This document shows positions 27,394-36,843 of a DNA stretch of 64,000 bases, piece by piece. The stretch covers positions 62,001 through 126,000 of the forward strand of contig NZ_BMIJ01000003.1 of assembly GCF_014641945.1 (NCBI RefSeq), given 5' to 3'. A model generated the notes under the pieces. It did no database searches. It was not told the DNA's origin and was given only the letters and a program-made list of their open reading frames with translations. The DNA comes from Marinobacterium zhoushanense (lineage in GTDB: Bacteria; Pseudomonadota; Gammaproteobacteria; Pseudomonadales; Balneatricaceae). Every line of letters begins with the position of its first letter. Within the stretch, counting starts at the first letter, position 1. The position numbers and the translations under genes were made by a program.

Positions 27394-30129
27394 GTGTCTA
27401 CCCGGTATTTGAAGCGCTTCTTTAAGCCTCGGTCGATTGCGGTATTCGGAGCTTCCGAGCGAGAGGACAGCATGGGTGGTATCGTGCTGAGAAACCTTCT
27501 CGATAGCGGCTACGAAGGCACGTTGATGGCCGTGAACTCGAAGGGATATGACCGCGTAAACGGCGTCGCCTGTTACGTGGGTGTCGCCGAGTTGCCGGAG
27601 ATGCCGGACCTGGCGATTATCTGTTCCCCCCCTGACGCCGTCGCGGGCATCGTGCGCAAGCTTGGCGCCAACATGGTAAAAGCGGCGCTTATCCTGACCG
27701 GAGGGCTGTCACTGCATCAGAGCAGTCATGCCCGCGCCCTGCGTGAAGAGGTGCGCGAAGCGGCGAAGCCCTACGGTATCAGAATCCTGGGACCGGACTG
27801 CATGGGTATGCTGGTGCCGGGGTCGAAGCTGAATGCCAGCTACTCGCACGTCAATATCCTCAAGGGCAAGGTGGCCTACGTTGGTCAGTCGGGGCTGTTG
27901 GGGACGGCGATGATCGACTGGGCCAATGGTCAGGAGATCGGCTTTTCCCACTTTCTGACGCTGGGTGATGGCGTCGATGTGGATCTGCCCTCGATTATCG
28001 ATTATTTGGCCCGTGATCCTTGGACCCATGCCATATTGCTGCAGATGGATCGGGTGATCGGCGATGCGCGCAGCTTCGTCTCGGCGATTCGTTCGGCGTC
28101 GCGTAACAAGCTGGTGCTGGTGCTGAAGTCCAATATCATCCAGGATGCCGAGCATCGGCTTGAGCTCGCCCCCGGTATTGCCGACCCCGACCTGGTATAC
28201 GATGCGGCGCTACGCCGTGCCGGCGTGGTCCGGGTTGAAACGGCGGATGAGCTGTTTAATGCGCTGGAAACCCTGTCCCGTATGAAGCCGATGCGTGGCG
28301 AGAGACTGGCCCTGGTGTGCAACGGCATGGGGCCAAATGCATTGGCGACCGATCGGTTGCTGCGTAAGGGCGGCCAGCTTGCCAGGCTAACCGAGGAGAC
28401 CGAGCAGCAGCTGCTTGAGCTGTTGCCCCCGGAGGCGCGAATACAGAACCCGGTCGACCTAAACGCCGATGCCGATCCGCAACGCTTTGCCGAAGTGACC
28501 CGTCTGTTGACCAAGGACCCCAATGTGGACGCGGTATTGGTGATTCATGCGCCAACCCGTCTGGCGGCCAGCGTCGATACCGCGGAAGAGGTGATCAAGA
28601 TTGCGCGCAAAACCCCCCGCAACGTGCTGACCTGCTGGATGGGGCGTTTCTCCGCGATTGCTGCGCGCAATGCCTGCAACTCAGCGGGGATTGCAACCTT
28701 CCTGACGCCGGAGGAGGCGGTCAACGCCTTCATGCACATGGTGGACTACCATCGCAATCAGCAAGTGATGCGCCAGACGCCGGCGCCCATTCAGCAGCAG
28801 AATACGCCAAACCGGCGTCGAGTCGGCGAGCTGATTACCGCCGCCAAGGAGGTGGGGCGGGACTATCTGCATCACTCTGAGGTCTCAGAGCTGCTCAATC
28901 TGTATGAGATCCCCACGGCGAATACGCGCTATGCCGAGGATATCGCCGGCGTGGTGGAGTGCGCCCGGCAGATGGGCGGCTCTGTGGCGGTCAAGGCGCT
29001 GCACAGCTCCAACGTCTATCCGTTCAGCTATGACGACAGCGCGCATCAGCGTTGGCACGACCTGGCGCTGGATCTTTACTCCATCAACGAGGTGCGTCAT
29101 GCCACCACGAAGCTGGCGTATCGAGTGGGTGAGCTGTACGCCTCCGACCAGATGTTCGGCTTCGCCGTTCAGCAGATGAAACGTGGTTTCCAGTCGCTGC
29201 AGATCAACGTCGGTATTACACGCGATAAGGTATTTGGGCCTTTGCTGGTGTTTGGTGTCGGTGGCTACACCGTGGACGTGCTGGCTGATCGCAATATCAT
29301 GCTGCCGCCGCTGAACCTGGCGCTTGCGCGGGAGATGGTGAAACGCTCACGGGTTTATCGCATCATCGCGGAGAACAGCTATCAGGTGGAGCGCGATGTC
29401 GATCAGCTGAGTGAGCTGCTGTTACGCCTGTCTGACCTGCTGGTGGACCTGCCCGAGCTCTCGACGTTGGAGATCAACCCGCTGCTGCTGAACAAGCGTG
29501 GCCTTTTGGCGGTGGACTATTCGGCGTCGGTTGCCGAGCCGGGGCGCCTGGCGATCAGCCCCTATCCCGAACATCTGACCGAGCAGATTTTACTGAAACG
29601 CTCAGGGCGGCCGGCGACGTTGCGGGCGATTCGCGGCGAGGACGAGCCGGCGCACCTGGAGTTTTACAACCGGTTGAGTCCGGAATCGATTCGCCTGCGG
29701 TATTTCTACAGCCGCGGTGTACCCACCCATGATGAGCTGGCCAACTGGACGCAGATCGATTACGACCGTGAGATGGCGTTTATCGTCTCGGCTCCGCGTC
29801 TTGACGGCAAGGGCTGTGAGACGCTGGGGGTAGCCCGGGCGGTAACCGATGCGGACAACGTGCGCGCTGAGTTTTCGGTGGTGATTCGGGATGATCTGCA
29901 GGGTGAGGGGCTGGGCGTGATCCTGATGCGCAAGATCATCGATTACTGCCGTTCCCGCGGAACGCTGGAGCTTTCCGGATCGACACTGACCACCAATAAA
30001 GGGATGCAGGCGTTGGCACGCAGGTTGGGCTTCCGTATAAGCTATAACGCCGAGGAGGAGGTCGTGGAGATGAAGATGCTGCTCAACGAACCCGCGGAGG
30101 ATTGGCAGATCTATCGTCTGCAGCAGTGA
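27394..30129 (+). CDS. PatZ-like protein: NDP-forming acyl-CoA synthetase fused to GNAT acetyltransferase
   Basis: Domain order is CoA-binding (about residues 8-130, RSIAVFGASEREDSMGG), succinyl-CoA ligase-like (about 145-290), a further ligase-CoA module, ATP-grasp (about 480-700, ending LSTLEINPLLLN), then a C-terminal GNAT domain (about 720-890, RAVTDADNVRAEFSVVIRDDLQGEGLG). This is the layout of Salmonella Pat and E. coli PatZ (886 residues), which acetylate lysines such as that of acetyl-CoA synthetase. The proposed role is protein acetylation in response to acetyl-CoA. Translation starts at GTG; nearby ATGs are out of frame. Confidence 0.85.
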   Translation: MSTRYLKRFFKPRSIAVFGASEREDSMGGIVLRNLLDSGYEGTLMAVNSKGYDRVNGVACYVGVAELPEMPDLAIICSPPDAVAGIVRKLGANMVKAALILTGGLSLHQSSHARALREEVREAAKPYGIRILGPDCMGMLVPGSKLNASYSHVNILKGKVAYVGQSGLLGTAMIDWANGQEIGFSHFLTLGDGVDVDLPSIIDYLARDPWTHAILLQMDRVIGDARSFVSAIRSASRNKLVLVLKSNIIQDAEHRLELAPGIADPDLVYDAALRRAGVVRVETADELFNALETLSRMKPMRGERLALVCNGMGPNALATDRLLRKGGQLARLTEETEQQLLELLPPEARIQNPVDLNADADPQRFAEVTRLLTKDPNVDAVLVIHAPTRLAASVDTAEEVIKIARKTPRNVLTCWMGRFSAIAARNACNSAGIATFLTPEEAVNAFMHMVDYHRNQQVMRQTPAPIQQQNTPNRRRVGELITAAKEVGRDYLHHSEVSELLNLYEIPTANTRYAEDIAGVVECARQMGGSVAVKALHSSNVYPFSYDDSAHQRWHDLALDLYSINEVRHATTKLAYRVGELYASDQMFGFAVQQMKRGFQSLQINVGITRDKVFGPLLVFGVGGYTVDVLADRNIMLPPLNLALAREMVKRSRVYRIIAENSYQVERDVDQLSELLLRLSDLLVDLPELSTLEINPLLLNKRGLLAVDYSASVAEPGRLAISPYPEHLTEQILLKRSGRPATLRAIRGEDEPAHLEFYNRLSPESIRLRYFYSRGVPTHDELANWTQIDYDREMAFIVSAPRLDGKGCETLGVARAVTDADNVRAEFSVVIRDDLQGEGLGVILMRKIIDYCRSRGTLELSGSTLTTNKGMQALARRLGFRISYNAEEEVVEMKMLLNEPAEDWQIYRLQQ

Positions 30130-30184
30130 GCACGCCTGCTAGGTCACTTACCAGGACGGCAGCCCCCAGAAAAGTGGCTCTCGC

Positions 30185-30541
30185 TCAGGGCAGCGTTTCC
30201 GGGCAGTACATTTCGTGCAGGGTTCTGATCAGCCGTTTGGCCGTATCACCTTCGAGAGAGTAGTAGATGGTCTGTGACTCGCGGCGGGTTTTAACCAGGC
30301 CATCCTTGCGCAGCACGGCAAGATGCTGGGACAACGCGCTCTGGCTCAGATCCAGGCAGCGATTGAGTTCGCTGACCGACAGTTCCTGGCCGTCCAGATG
30401 GCAGAGAATCAGCAGACGGCTGTCATTGGCCAGCGCTTTCATCAATTGTGCCGCACGTGAGGCGTTTGCCTTCATCAACTCAAGTGTGGGGTTTTCAGGC
30501 TGTATGTTACAGGCGATGGGCTGCTCGGATACTTTGCTCAC
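30185..30541 (-). CDS. ArsR-family repressor of HlyU/BigR/SqrR type
   Basis: This 118-residue winged-helix repressor closely resembles Vibrio HlyU: LMKALANDSRLLILCHL, then ELSVSELNRCLDLSQSALSQHLAVLRKDGLVKTRRESQTIYYSL. Cys47 (in LILCHL) and Cys113 (in MYCPE) match the Cys pair that HlyU, SqrR and BigR use to sense persulfides and other reactive sulfur. Metal-site motifs of ArsR/SmtB are absent. Cys11 and Cys62 are additional. It is divergent from an MMPL operon whose promoter carries a palindrome also found upstream of a DUF2892 gene. Family placement is strong; the inducer is inferred from the cysteines. Confidence 0.85.
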   Translation of the reverse strand: MSKVSEQPIACNIQPENPTLELMKANASRAAQLMKALANDSRLLILCHLDGQELSVSELNRCLDLSQSALSQHLAVLRKDGLVKTRRESQTIYYSLEGDTAKRLIRTLHEMYCPETLP

Positions 30542-30711
30542 GGACGGTCTCCCCGGCGGCGGTGCATTTGCATAGTCTTATTGGAGTGTCGATACAGCAA
30601 CAGCGGGTGTTTGGCTGGGGAACGCATTCGCCACGCAGAGTCGCTTGTTTCTCTGCAAAGAGTTTATCCCATCCTGACCGCAGCGCTCAATTATTCATTC
30701 CGATTTGTAGT

Positions 30712-30727
30712 ATTAGTTAATTCTAAT
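30712..30727. promoter_or_regulatory. Candidate operator ATTAG-N6-CTAAT, site 1, abutting the MMPL -10
   Basis: ATTAG-TTAATT-CTAAT is a palindrome (outer T/A extends the arms to six) in the 228-base gap between the ArsR-family gene and the MMPL gene. Its last base begins a perfect -10 TATAAT (30727-30732), so a bound dimer would block the MMPL promoter. The -35 is weak. The same spaced palindrome occurs at 37273-37288. Confidence 0.55.
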
Positions 30728-30769
30728 ATAATGCAGATATTCTAAATCGCAAATTGGGTAAGAATCCAG

Positions 30770-33355
30770 ATGAAGCTGCGTGATGCTCTGCTAACTTTCT
30801 CCGTCGATCGACCGAAATGGGTATTCGCATTGCTGCTGTTGCTCTGCTTGCTCGCAGGGCTGCAGATCCCGTCGATCAAGGTTGATACGGATCCGGAAAA
30901 TATGCTGCCTCACGATCAAGTGGATCGTGTGTTCCATGACCAGGTGAAAGAGCGTTTTGCGCTCTATGACATGATTGTGGTCGGAATGGTGAATACGAAA
31001 ACCGATGCCGGGATCTATAACCCCCGGTCGCTCGAGGCGTTGCACCGGTTGTCGGAGCAGATAGGGCGGATGAAGGGGGTCATTGCCAAGGACCTGATGG
31101 CGCTGGACCGTGTCGATAACATCAGTCAGGAGGGGCCGGGAACGATCCGTTTTGAATGGATGATGCGCGATGCCCCCCAAACGCTGGCACAGGCGGCGCA
31201 GATTCGTCAGGCGGTAGAGCGTCTGCCATTGCTGGACAACACGCTGGTGTCCGGCGACGGACATGCTGCGGGGCTCTATGTACCGATCGAGAGCAAGTCG
31301 CTCAGTTACCAGTTGTCGCAGCAGATCGAAGAGGCTATCTCTCAACTCGGTGTCGAGGATCAGTTCCATATTGCCGGCCTGCCGGTGTCCGAGGATACCT
31401 TTGGCGTTGAGATGTTCGTGCAGATGGCGATCTCTGCACCGCTGGCGGGATTGATGATCTTCATCCTGATGTGGGTGTTCTTCCGCAGTCTGCTGCTGAT
31501 CACGGCACCGATGCTGGTAGCGATGGCGTCGGTCATCATCACCATGGGGCTGCTGATCGGACAGGGTTACACAGTACACATCATGAGTTCGATGATTCCG
31601 ATCTTCCTGATGCCGATCGCCGTGGTGGACTCGGTGCACATCCTGTCAGAGTTTGCCGATCGTTACCGCCCCGGTGAGGATGCCCGCCCCGCGGTGATGG
31701 AGGTACTGGGTCATCTGTTTACACCAATGCTGTTTACCTCGTTGACCTCGTCGGTAGGCTTCGCATCGCTGGCCTTTACACCGATTCCGCCGGTGCAGAT
31801 ATTCGGTTTGCACGTGGCGTTCGGGATCATGCTGGCATTCCTGCTGACCGTGACCTTGGTGCCGGCCTATATCATCAGCCTGTCGCCGAAGCGTATGGCC
31901 CAGCTCAAGGATCACAACATCCAGGAGGATGATAACAGTCGCCTGGGACGTTTAATGTCCCTGATGGGGCGCCTGTCCATGCTTAAGGCGCGTCTGCTGG
32001 TTGTCGCGTTCAGCATGCTTACCGCACTCAGCATCTGGGGGGTAAGCCAGATTCAGATCAACGACAACCCGGTGCGCTGGTTCAAGTCCGATCACCGCCT
32101 CAGGGTGGCCGACCGGGTGCTGAATGAGCACTTCTCCGGCACCTACAACGCCTACCTGGTGTTTGATCGTAACGCGCAGCAGGATCCGGTGCTCGCGCTG
32201 AATAGCGACCTGCTTGCTGAACTGGATGCGGATCCGAGGAGCACCCAGCTGAAGCCGGAATTGCAGCAGATGATGGACGATGCAGCTTCGGCCGATTTCG
32301 ACCAGTACGCCAGTGCTCTGGCGGGCTTGCTGGATGAAGCCGGCTTCTCCCGTCCGGCTGATGAGGAGGAACTCTGGCTGGCCCTGTTCCGCCGGGTCGA
32401 GGCCGCGCAGATTGACGCCAAGTATTTCCTCAATCCCGAGGTGCTTGCCTACCTCGATGCGCTGGCCAGCGATCTGGAGCGCCATGCGCAGGTGGGTAAG
32501 GTCAACAGCCTGCCGGTACTGATTAAAACCGTGTATCGCGAGCTGACCGGGGGCGGAGATGAACAGTTCCGGCTGCCGGACTCGCCACGCGGGGTGGCGC
32601 AGACGATCCTCAGTTATCAGTCATCTCACCGTCCGGACGATCTCTGGCACTTCGTGACGCCGGATTATCGCTCGACACTGCTCTGGCTGCAGTTGAAGAG
32701 TGGCGATAACCAGGTTATGACCGATGTGATCGAGCATGTTGACGCCTATATTGACGCGAACCCCTTACCTCAGGGACTAAGCGTCAACTGGGCCGGACTG
32801 ACCTATATCAACGTGGTCTGGCAGGAGCAGATGGTCAACGGCATGCTCAAGAGCCTGATGAGTGCGTTCGTTATGGTTCTGGTGATGATGATCGTGCTGT
32901 TCCGCTCGTTCAGTATCGGCCTGCTGGCGATGTTGCCGTTGAGCGTCACGATCCTGTTCATATACGGCCTGATCGGCTTTGTCGGCAAGGACTACGATAT
33001 GCCGATCGCGGTGCTCTCGGCGCTGACGCTGGGGCTTTCGGTCGACTTCGCGATCCACTATCTGGAACGTGCAAGGGCGATCTACCGCCAGTGCGGCAAC
33101 TGGCCGCAGGCGATCGCCGAGATCTACAAGGGGCCGTCCCGCGCGATCAGCCGCAACGCAATTGTTATCGCCATCGGCTTTACCCCGCTGCTGCTGGCGC
33201 CTCTGGTGCCCTATATCACTGTCGGTTTCTTCCTGGCGTCGATCATGGCGGTATCCGCACTGGTCACCCTGCTACTCTTGCCGGCTGTGATTACACTGGT
33301 AGGCAATAAAGAGAAACTGTTCAGCACCCTTAACGTAGAACACGAGTCAGTTTGA
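30770..33355 (+). CDS. MMPL/RND-family exporter
   Basis: This is a proton-driven inner-membrane transporter with two homologous halves. Each half has one helix, a large periplasmic domain (about residues 35-215 and 435-690) and a bundle of about five helices, giving about 12 helices in all. Likely proton-relay acids are Asp287 (AVVDSVHILSEF) and Asp759 (GLSVDFAIHYLER). Related MMPL/HpnN proteins move lipids or hydrophobic molecules rather than drugs. At 861 residues it is close to HpnN-type lengths. A LolA-like carrier and an outer-membrane barrel gene follow directly, so a complete trans-envelope route is likely. The substrate is unknown. Confidence 0.87.
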   Translation: MKLRDALLTFSVDRPKWVFALLLLLCLLAGLQIPSIKVDTDPENMLPHDQVDRVFHDQVKERFALYDMIVVGMVNTKTDAGIYNPRSLEALHRLSEQIGRMKGVIAKDLMALDRVDNISQEGPGTIRFEWMMRDAPQTLAQAAQIRQAVERLPLLDNTLVSGDGHAAGLYVPIESKSLSYQLSQQIEEAISQLGVEDQFHIAGLPVSEDTFGVEMFVQMAISAPLAGLMIFILMWVFFRSLLLITAPMLVAMASVIITMGLLIGQGYTVHIMSSMIPIFLMPIAVVDSVHILSEFADRYRPGEDARPAVMEVLGHLFTPMLFTSLTSSVGFASLAFTPIPPVQIFGLHVAFGIMLAFLLTVTLVPAYIISLSPKRMAQLKDHNIQEDDNSRLGRLMSLMGRLSMLKARLLVVAFSMLTALSIWGVSQIQINDNPVRWFKSDHRLRVADRVLNEHFSGTYNAYLVFDRNAQQDPVLALNSDLLAELDADPRSTQLKPELQQMMDDAASADFDQYASALAGLLDEAGFSRPADEEELWLALFRRVEAAQIDAKYFLNPEVLAYLDALASDLERHAQVGKVNSLPVLIKTVYRELTGGGDEQFRLPDSPRGVAQTILSYQSSHRPDDLWHFVTPDYRSTLLWLQLKSGDNQVMTDVIEHVDAYIDANPLPQGLSVNWAGLTYINVVWQEQMVNGMLKSLMSAFVMVLVMMIVLFRSFSIGLLAMLPLSVTILFIYGLIGFVGKDYDMPIAVLSALTLGLSVDFAIHYLERARAIYRQCGNWPQAIAEIYKGPSRAISRNAIVIAIGFTPLLLAPLVPYITVGFFLASIMAVSALVTLLLLPAVITLVGNKEKLFSTLNVEHESV

Positions 33356-33371
33356 AGGAGGAGGTCTGAAT

Positions 33372-34178
33372 ATGCGGACTTCAATGCAAGCCCTGTCACT
33401 GTTATTCACTGGTGCACTCTGGACCGGTACCGCCTTGGCGGAGGACCTGACCGACGTCGGTACGATCGTCGACCAGGCCAACCATGCAGCCTACTATCAG
33501 GGGGAGGATGGCCGCAGTGAGGTACGGATGGTGATCCGTGACGACCAGGGGCGCGAACAGCTGCGCCAGTTCACCATCCTGCGCAAGGATGTGACAGATG
33601 GTGGCGACCAGAACTTTTACGTGGCGTTCAGCCGTCCAGCGGATGTGCGCAACACTGTCTTCATGGTCGCCAAACACGTGGATCGGGATGATGACCGTTG
33701 GCTCTATCTCCCGGGACTGGATCTGGTCAAACGCATCTCCGCCGGCGACAAGCGGACCAGTTTCGTCGGATCCCATTTCTTCTACGAAGATGTGTCCGGG
33801 CGCAATCCGGCGGAGGATAGCTTCGAGCTGATGGAGACTACCGCCGATCAGTATCACCTGAAGGCGACGCCCAAGGATCCGCAGAGTGTGGAGTTCAGCC
33901 AGTACCAGCTCTGGATAGATAAAGCCTCTATGCTTCCGGTACGTATCGACTATTTTGATTCCGGCGCCGAACCCTATCGCCGGGTGGAGGCGCTGGAGAT
34001 ACAGGATATCCAGGGTTTCCCGACCGTGGTCACAAGCCGGGTGTCGGACCTGCGCGGGGGCGGTGCAACCACCATGGAGTTTGGTTTCATGAAGTACGAT
34101 ATCGGGCTGCCGGATGAGGTATTTACCGAACGCTCGCTGCGTACCCTGCCGCGTGACTGGCTGCGGAGGCCGCAATGA
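33372..34178 (+). CDS. Periplasmic LolA-like lipid carrier (outer membrane lipoprotein-sorting family)
   Basis: A signal peptide (about residues 1-23, ending TALA) leads a 245-residue domain of the LolA-like family that accompanies MMPL transporters. Typical blocks are EVRMVIRDDQGREQLRQFTILRK, then DRWLYLPGLDLVKRISAGDKRTSFVGSHFFYEDVSGR (given here as the conserved core) and the late FDSGAEPYRRVEAL strand. The fold is an open half-barrel that holds acyl chains. The start follows GGAGGAGG. The gene is 16 bases after the MMPL gene and overlaps the next by four bases, indicating tight coupling. A periplasmic shuttle role is inferred. Confidence 0.8.
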   Translation: MRTSMQALSLLFTGALWTGTALAEDLTDVGTIVDQANHAAYYQGEDGRSEVRMVIRDDQGREQLRQFTILRKDVTDGGDQNFYVAFSRPADVRNTVFMVAKHVDRDDDRWLYLPGLDLVKRISAGDKRTSFVGSHFFYEDVSGRNPAEDSFELMETTADQYHLKATPKDPQSVEFSQYQLWIDKASMLPVRIDYFDSGAEPYRRVEALEIQDIQGFPTVVTSRVSDLRGGGATTMEFGFMKYDIGLPDEVFTERSLRTLPRDWLRRPQ

Positions 34179-35485
34179 GACGCACGTTAACGTTGCTGCT
34201 GGCGCTGGGTATGTGCTGGGGTGTCCAGGCCGCACCAGACAGCGGCGCGACAGAGGGCGACGCTTGGGGGGGGGATGCCTGGGGCGACGATTCCTGGTCA
34301 GAAGAGGAGAGTGGGCCGGCGCTGCATGGGTTTTATGAAACGGCGCTTGGTGGCCGATTGCAGGACGATCCGGCGTTGGCGGAGGATAAGACACTGGCAG
34401 AGCTGCGCAGCCATTTCGAGTGGGAGCGAGGCTTCGGCTCCGCGCATTATAGCCTTAAGGGTGACCTCTATGCGGATGGGGTCGAGGACGGCCTGCAGCT
34501 TGATCTGCGCGAGGCAATGGTACAGCTGACGCCGCTGGACTGGCTCGACCTCCAGGCCGGTCAGCAGGTGTCGACCTGGGGCACGGGCGACATGCTGTTT
34601 CTCAATGATCTATTCCCTAAGGACTGGAAATCCTTCTTTGCTGGTCGGGATGAGACCTATCTCAAGGCGCCGGCAGCGAGTATCAAGAGCAGCCTGTATG
34701 CGGACAGCTTCAGTCTGGATCTGATCTGGACCCCTCTGTTTGAGCCCGATCGTTATATTGACGGTGAACGCTTCAGTTACTTCTCGCCAGTCAGCGGCCG
34801 ACAGATGGCGGCTCCTGACGCTGTCATCGATGCGGATGAGCCTGACCGGTTTCCGGAAGATGGTGAACTGGCCGCTCGGCTCTATGGACGCCAGGGCAGT
34901 CTGGAGTGGGCCTTGTATGGTTATCGCGGTTTCTGGAAGCAGCCAAACGGGCTGAACAGCGTTGGAGAACCGATCTTTCCCCGCCTGGATGTGTTCGGCG
35001 CCAGTCTGCGGGCACCGTTGGCCGGCGGTATCGCCAATAGCGAGATCGCCTGGTATGAGGGGCGTGACGAGCGTGGAGATGATCCGCTGATCCCCAATGA
35101 TCAATTGCGCTGGCTTGCCGGTTATGAGCATGAGCTGGTGCCCAAACTGACCGGGTCGATGCAGTACTATGTCGAGTGGATGCAGGACTACGATGAGTTG
35201 AAGCGCAGTTCACCGGCTCAGTATCGTCCGGACGAGCTGCGTCAGGTTGTGACCCTGCGTCTCACCTGGAGGTTGATGCGCGATAATCTGACGCTGTCCT
35301 GGTTCAACTACTGGTCACCGACAGACGAGGACTACTATCTGCGCCCGTCAATCAGCTACCGGTTGGATGACAACTGGACGCTGAGTACTGGTGCAAACCT
35401 GTTCGGTGGCGAGCAGGAGCACACCTTCTTCGGCCAGTTCGAGGAGGGGAGCAATCTCTGGGCGAGAGTTCGCTACGGGTTCTGA
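34175..35485 (+). CDS. Outer-membrane beta-barrel protein of MMPL operon
   Basis: The protein has a signal peptide (about residues 1-19, ending VQA) and then an acidic Gly/Trp-rich stretch with the near repeat GDAWGGDAWGDDSW. Alternating hydrophobic/polar strands continue to a terminal Phe (RVRYGF), the Bam recognition signal of barrel proteins. I do not recognise a named family; it resembles DUF1302-like or alginate-export-like porins in texture. It overlaps the LolA-like gene by four bases (ATGA), so it probably forms the outer-membrane end of the same export path. It ends two bases before a convergent gene. Confidence 0.7.
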   Translation: MRRTLTLLLALGMCWGVQAAPDSGATEGDAWGGDAWGDDSWSEEESGPALHGFYETALGGRLQDDPALAEDKTLAELRSHFEWERGFGSAHYSLKGDLYADGVEDGLQLDLREAMVQLTPLDWLDLQAGQQVSTWGTGDMLFLNDLFPKDWKSFFAGRDETYLKAPAASIKSSLYADSFSLDLIWTPLFEPDRYIDGERFSYFSPVSGRQMAAPDAVIDADEPDRFPEDGELAARLYGRQGSLEWALYGYRGFWKQPNGLNSVGEPIFPRLDVFGASLRAPLAGGIANSEIAWYEGRDERGDDPLIPNDQLRWLAGYEHELVPKLTGSMQYYVEWMQDYDELKRSSPAQYRPDELRQVVTLRLTWRLMRDNLTLSWFNYWSPTDEDYYLRPSISYRLDDNWTLSTGANLFGGEQEHTFFGQFEEGSNLWARVRYGF

Positions 35486-35487
35486 GT

Positions 35488-36810
35488 TCAGGCGACCGCG
35501 CGGCGACGCTGGCGTCGCGGATCGGGACCGTCGGTCATTACGCGGTTGCGCCCGGCGCCCTTGGCCTTGTACAGCGCCTTGTCGGCGCGTTTGACAACCA
35601 TTTCCGGCCGTTCATCCGCGTCGCGCCAGGCTATGCCGATACTGATGGTCACGCTGACCTGCTCGGTATCCTGGCCGCCACGTTGGCGTGCTTGTTTCCC
35701 CTGCCGATTGCTGCGTGGACGCTGTGGTGCGCGCACCCGCATCGGATACTGTTCAACACGCTGTCTAACCTCATCCAGCGCCTCGACGACCTCCTCTTCA
35801 CGGCGGCCGCTGAACACGATGGTGAACTCTTCGCCGCCGTAACGAAACAGGGTACCGCCCGCCTGCACCTTGCGCAGTTGCGCAGCCACCATGCGCAGTA
35901 CCTGATCACCCACATCGTGACCGTAGGTATCGTTAAACTTCTTGAAGTGGTCGATATCGAGCATGGCGATACCGTACTGTCGGCCAAGCCCGGCGAGCTT
36001 GTGTTCCAGCGCGCGGCGGGCAGGCACGCCGGTCAGGCTGTCGACAAAGGCCATCGCATAGATGTGGCTGATCACGGCGACGATCAGCAGTGTCGGTGCG
36101 AGTATCAGCAGTTGCGTGCTGAGATGGGTCTGTTTGAGGGTGCTGATGGCCAGAATCTGGGCCAGCAAGGAGCCGAACAGCGCTACCTCGTCGGTGGTGC
36201 GGCGGGTGAGGGTCAGCAGCAGACTTAACGCCAGTACCGGCGCGCTGATCCAGGCACAGGCGCGATTCAGCAGGGAGTCTTCGCCAAGGGTTTCCAGCAA
36301 CGAGGGGTGCAGGTCGGGTATCCAGCCGCCAAGTTGGCCCGGGATCAGCCACATCCCCAGAAGAATCGCAGAGGGTGTCAGGGTCAGTATCAGCTTGACC
36401 ACGCCCCTGCGGCAGAGGGGGGAGGTATCCCTCTGTATTAGCAGCCAGCCGTGCAGCAGCGGGATGATGAGGCTGGTTAACGTGAACAATACGTAGGCGT
36501 CGGGGGCATCCACGCCTTTTGCTGCAGCAGCATGCAACAGATAGCCGGTGAAGCCCAGGTGAGCGGCGGCCAGTGCTATACGGCCGCGTTTGAATCCAGC
36601 AGCGAGCAGAAACGCGAGGACAGCGAGCAGCATCGGCAAGCTGCTGATCACCTGCTGCAGCAGAGGATCGAGCGAGCGCAACGAGGGTGCAACCGCCCAT
36701 GGCAGTATCAGCAGAAGCAGCGGCAGGTAGAGACGAAACAGTCTAAACAACGGCGGAACGTTCCCTGAAAATCCTGCCGAGATACTATCATGAAGCCGGA
36801 CGGCCCGCAT
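35488..36810 (-). CDS. Multi-TM diguanylate cyclase (GGDEF)
   Basis: About seven membrane helices in the first 240 residues form an uncharacterised integral sensor. A GGDEF domain follows (DSLTGVPARRALEHKL, DIDHFKKFNDTYGHDVGDQ) with intact RYGGEEF, so it should make c-di-GMP. No RxxD inhibitory site precedes the signature. A basic insertion (PQRPRSNRQGKQARQRGG) interrupts the late part of the domain. ATG at 36810 was taken; TTG at 36822 is possible. It lies 33 bases after the DUF2892 gene on the same strand and is probably co-transcribed with it. A near-perfect palindrome covers the start codon. Confidence 0.85.
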   Translation of the reverse strand: MRAVRLHDSISAGFSGNVPPLFRLFRLYLPLLLLILPWAVAPSLRSLDPLLQQVISSLPMLLAVLAFLLAAGFKRGRIALAAAHLGFTGYLLHAAAAKGVDAPDAYVLFTLTSLIIPLLHGWLLIQRDTSPLCRRGVVKLILTLTPSAILLGMWLIPGQLGGWIPDLHPSLLETLGEDSLLNRACAWISAPVLALSLLLTLTRRTTDEVALFGSLLAQILAISTLKQTHLSTQLLILAPTLLIVAVISHIYAMAFVDSLTGVPARRALEHKLAGLGRQYGIAMLDIDHFKKFNDTYGHDVGDQVLRMVAAQLRKVQAGGTLFRYGGEEFTIVFSGRREEEVVEALDEVRQRVEQYPMRVRAPQRPRSNRQGKQARQRGGQDTEQVSVTISIGIAWRDADERPEMVVKRADKALYKAKGAGRNRVMTDGPDPRRQRRRAVA

Positions 36811-36820
36811 GCGGACCGTC
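36799..36820. repeat. Near-perfect 22-bp palindrome over the GGDEF start codon
   Basis: The segment has 20 of 22 positions self-complementary, with core CCGCATGCGG. It covers the ATG at 36808-36810 and could fold in the mRNA between the DUF2892 stop and the GGDEF start. A translation-control hairpin is inference. Confidence 0.4.
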
Positions 36821-36843
36821 AATTAATTTATCCGGTTATCAAC

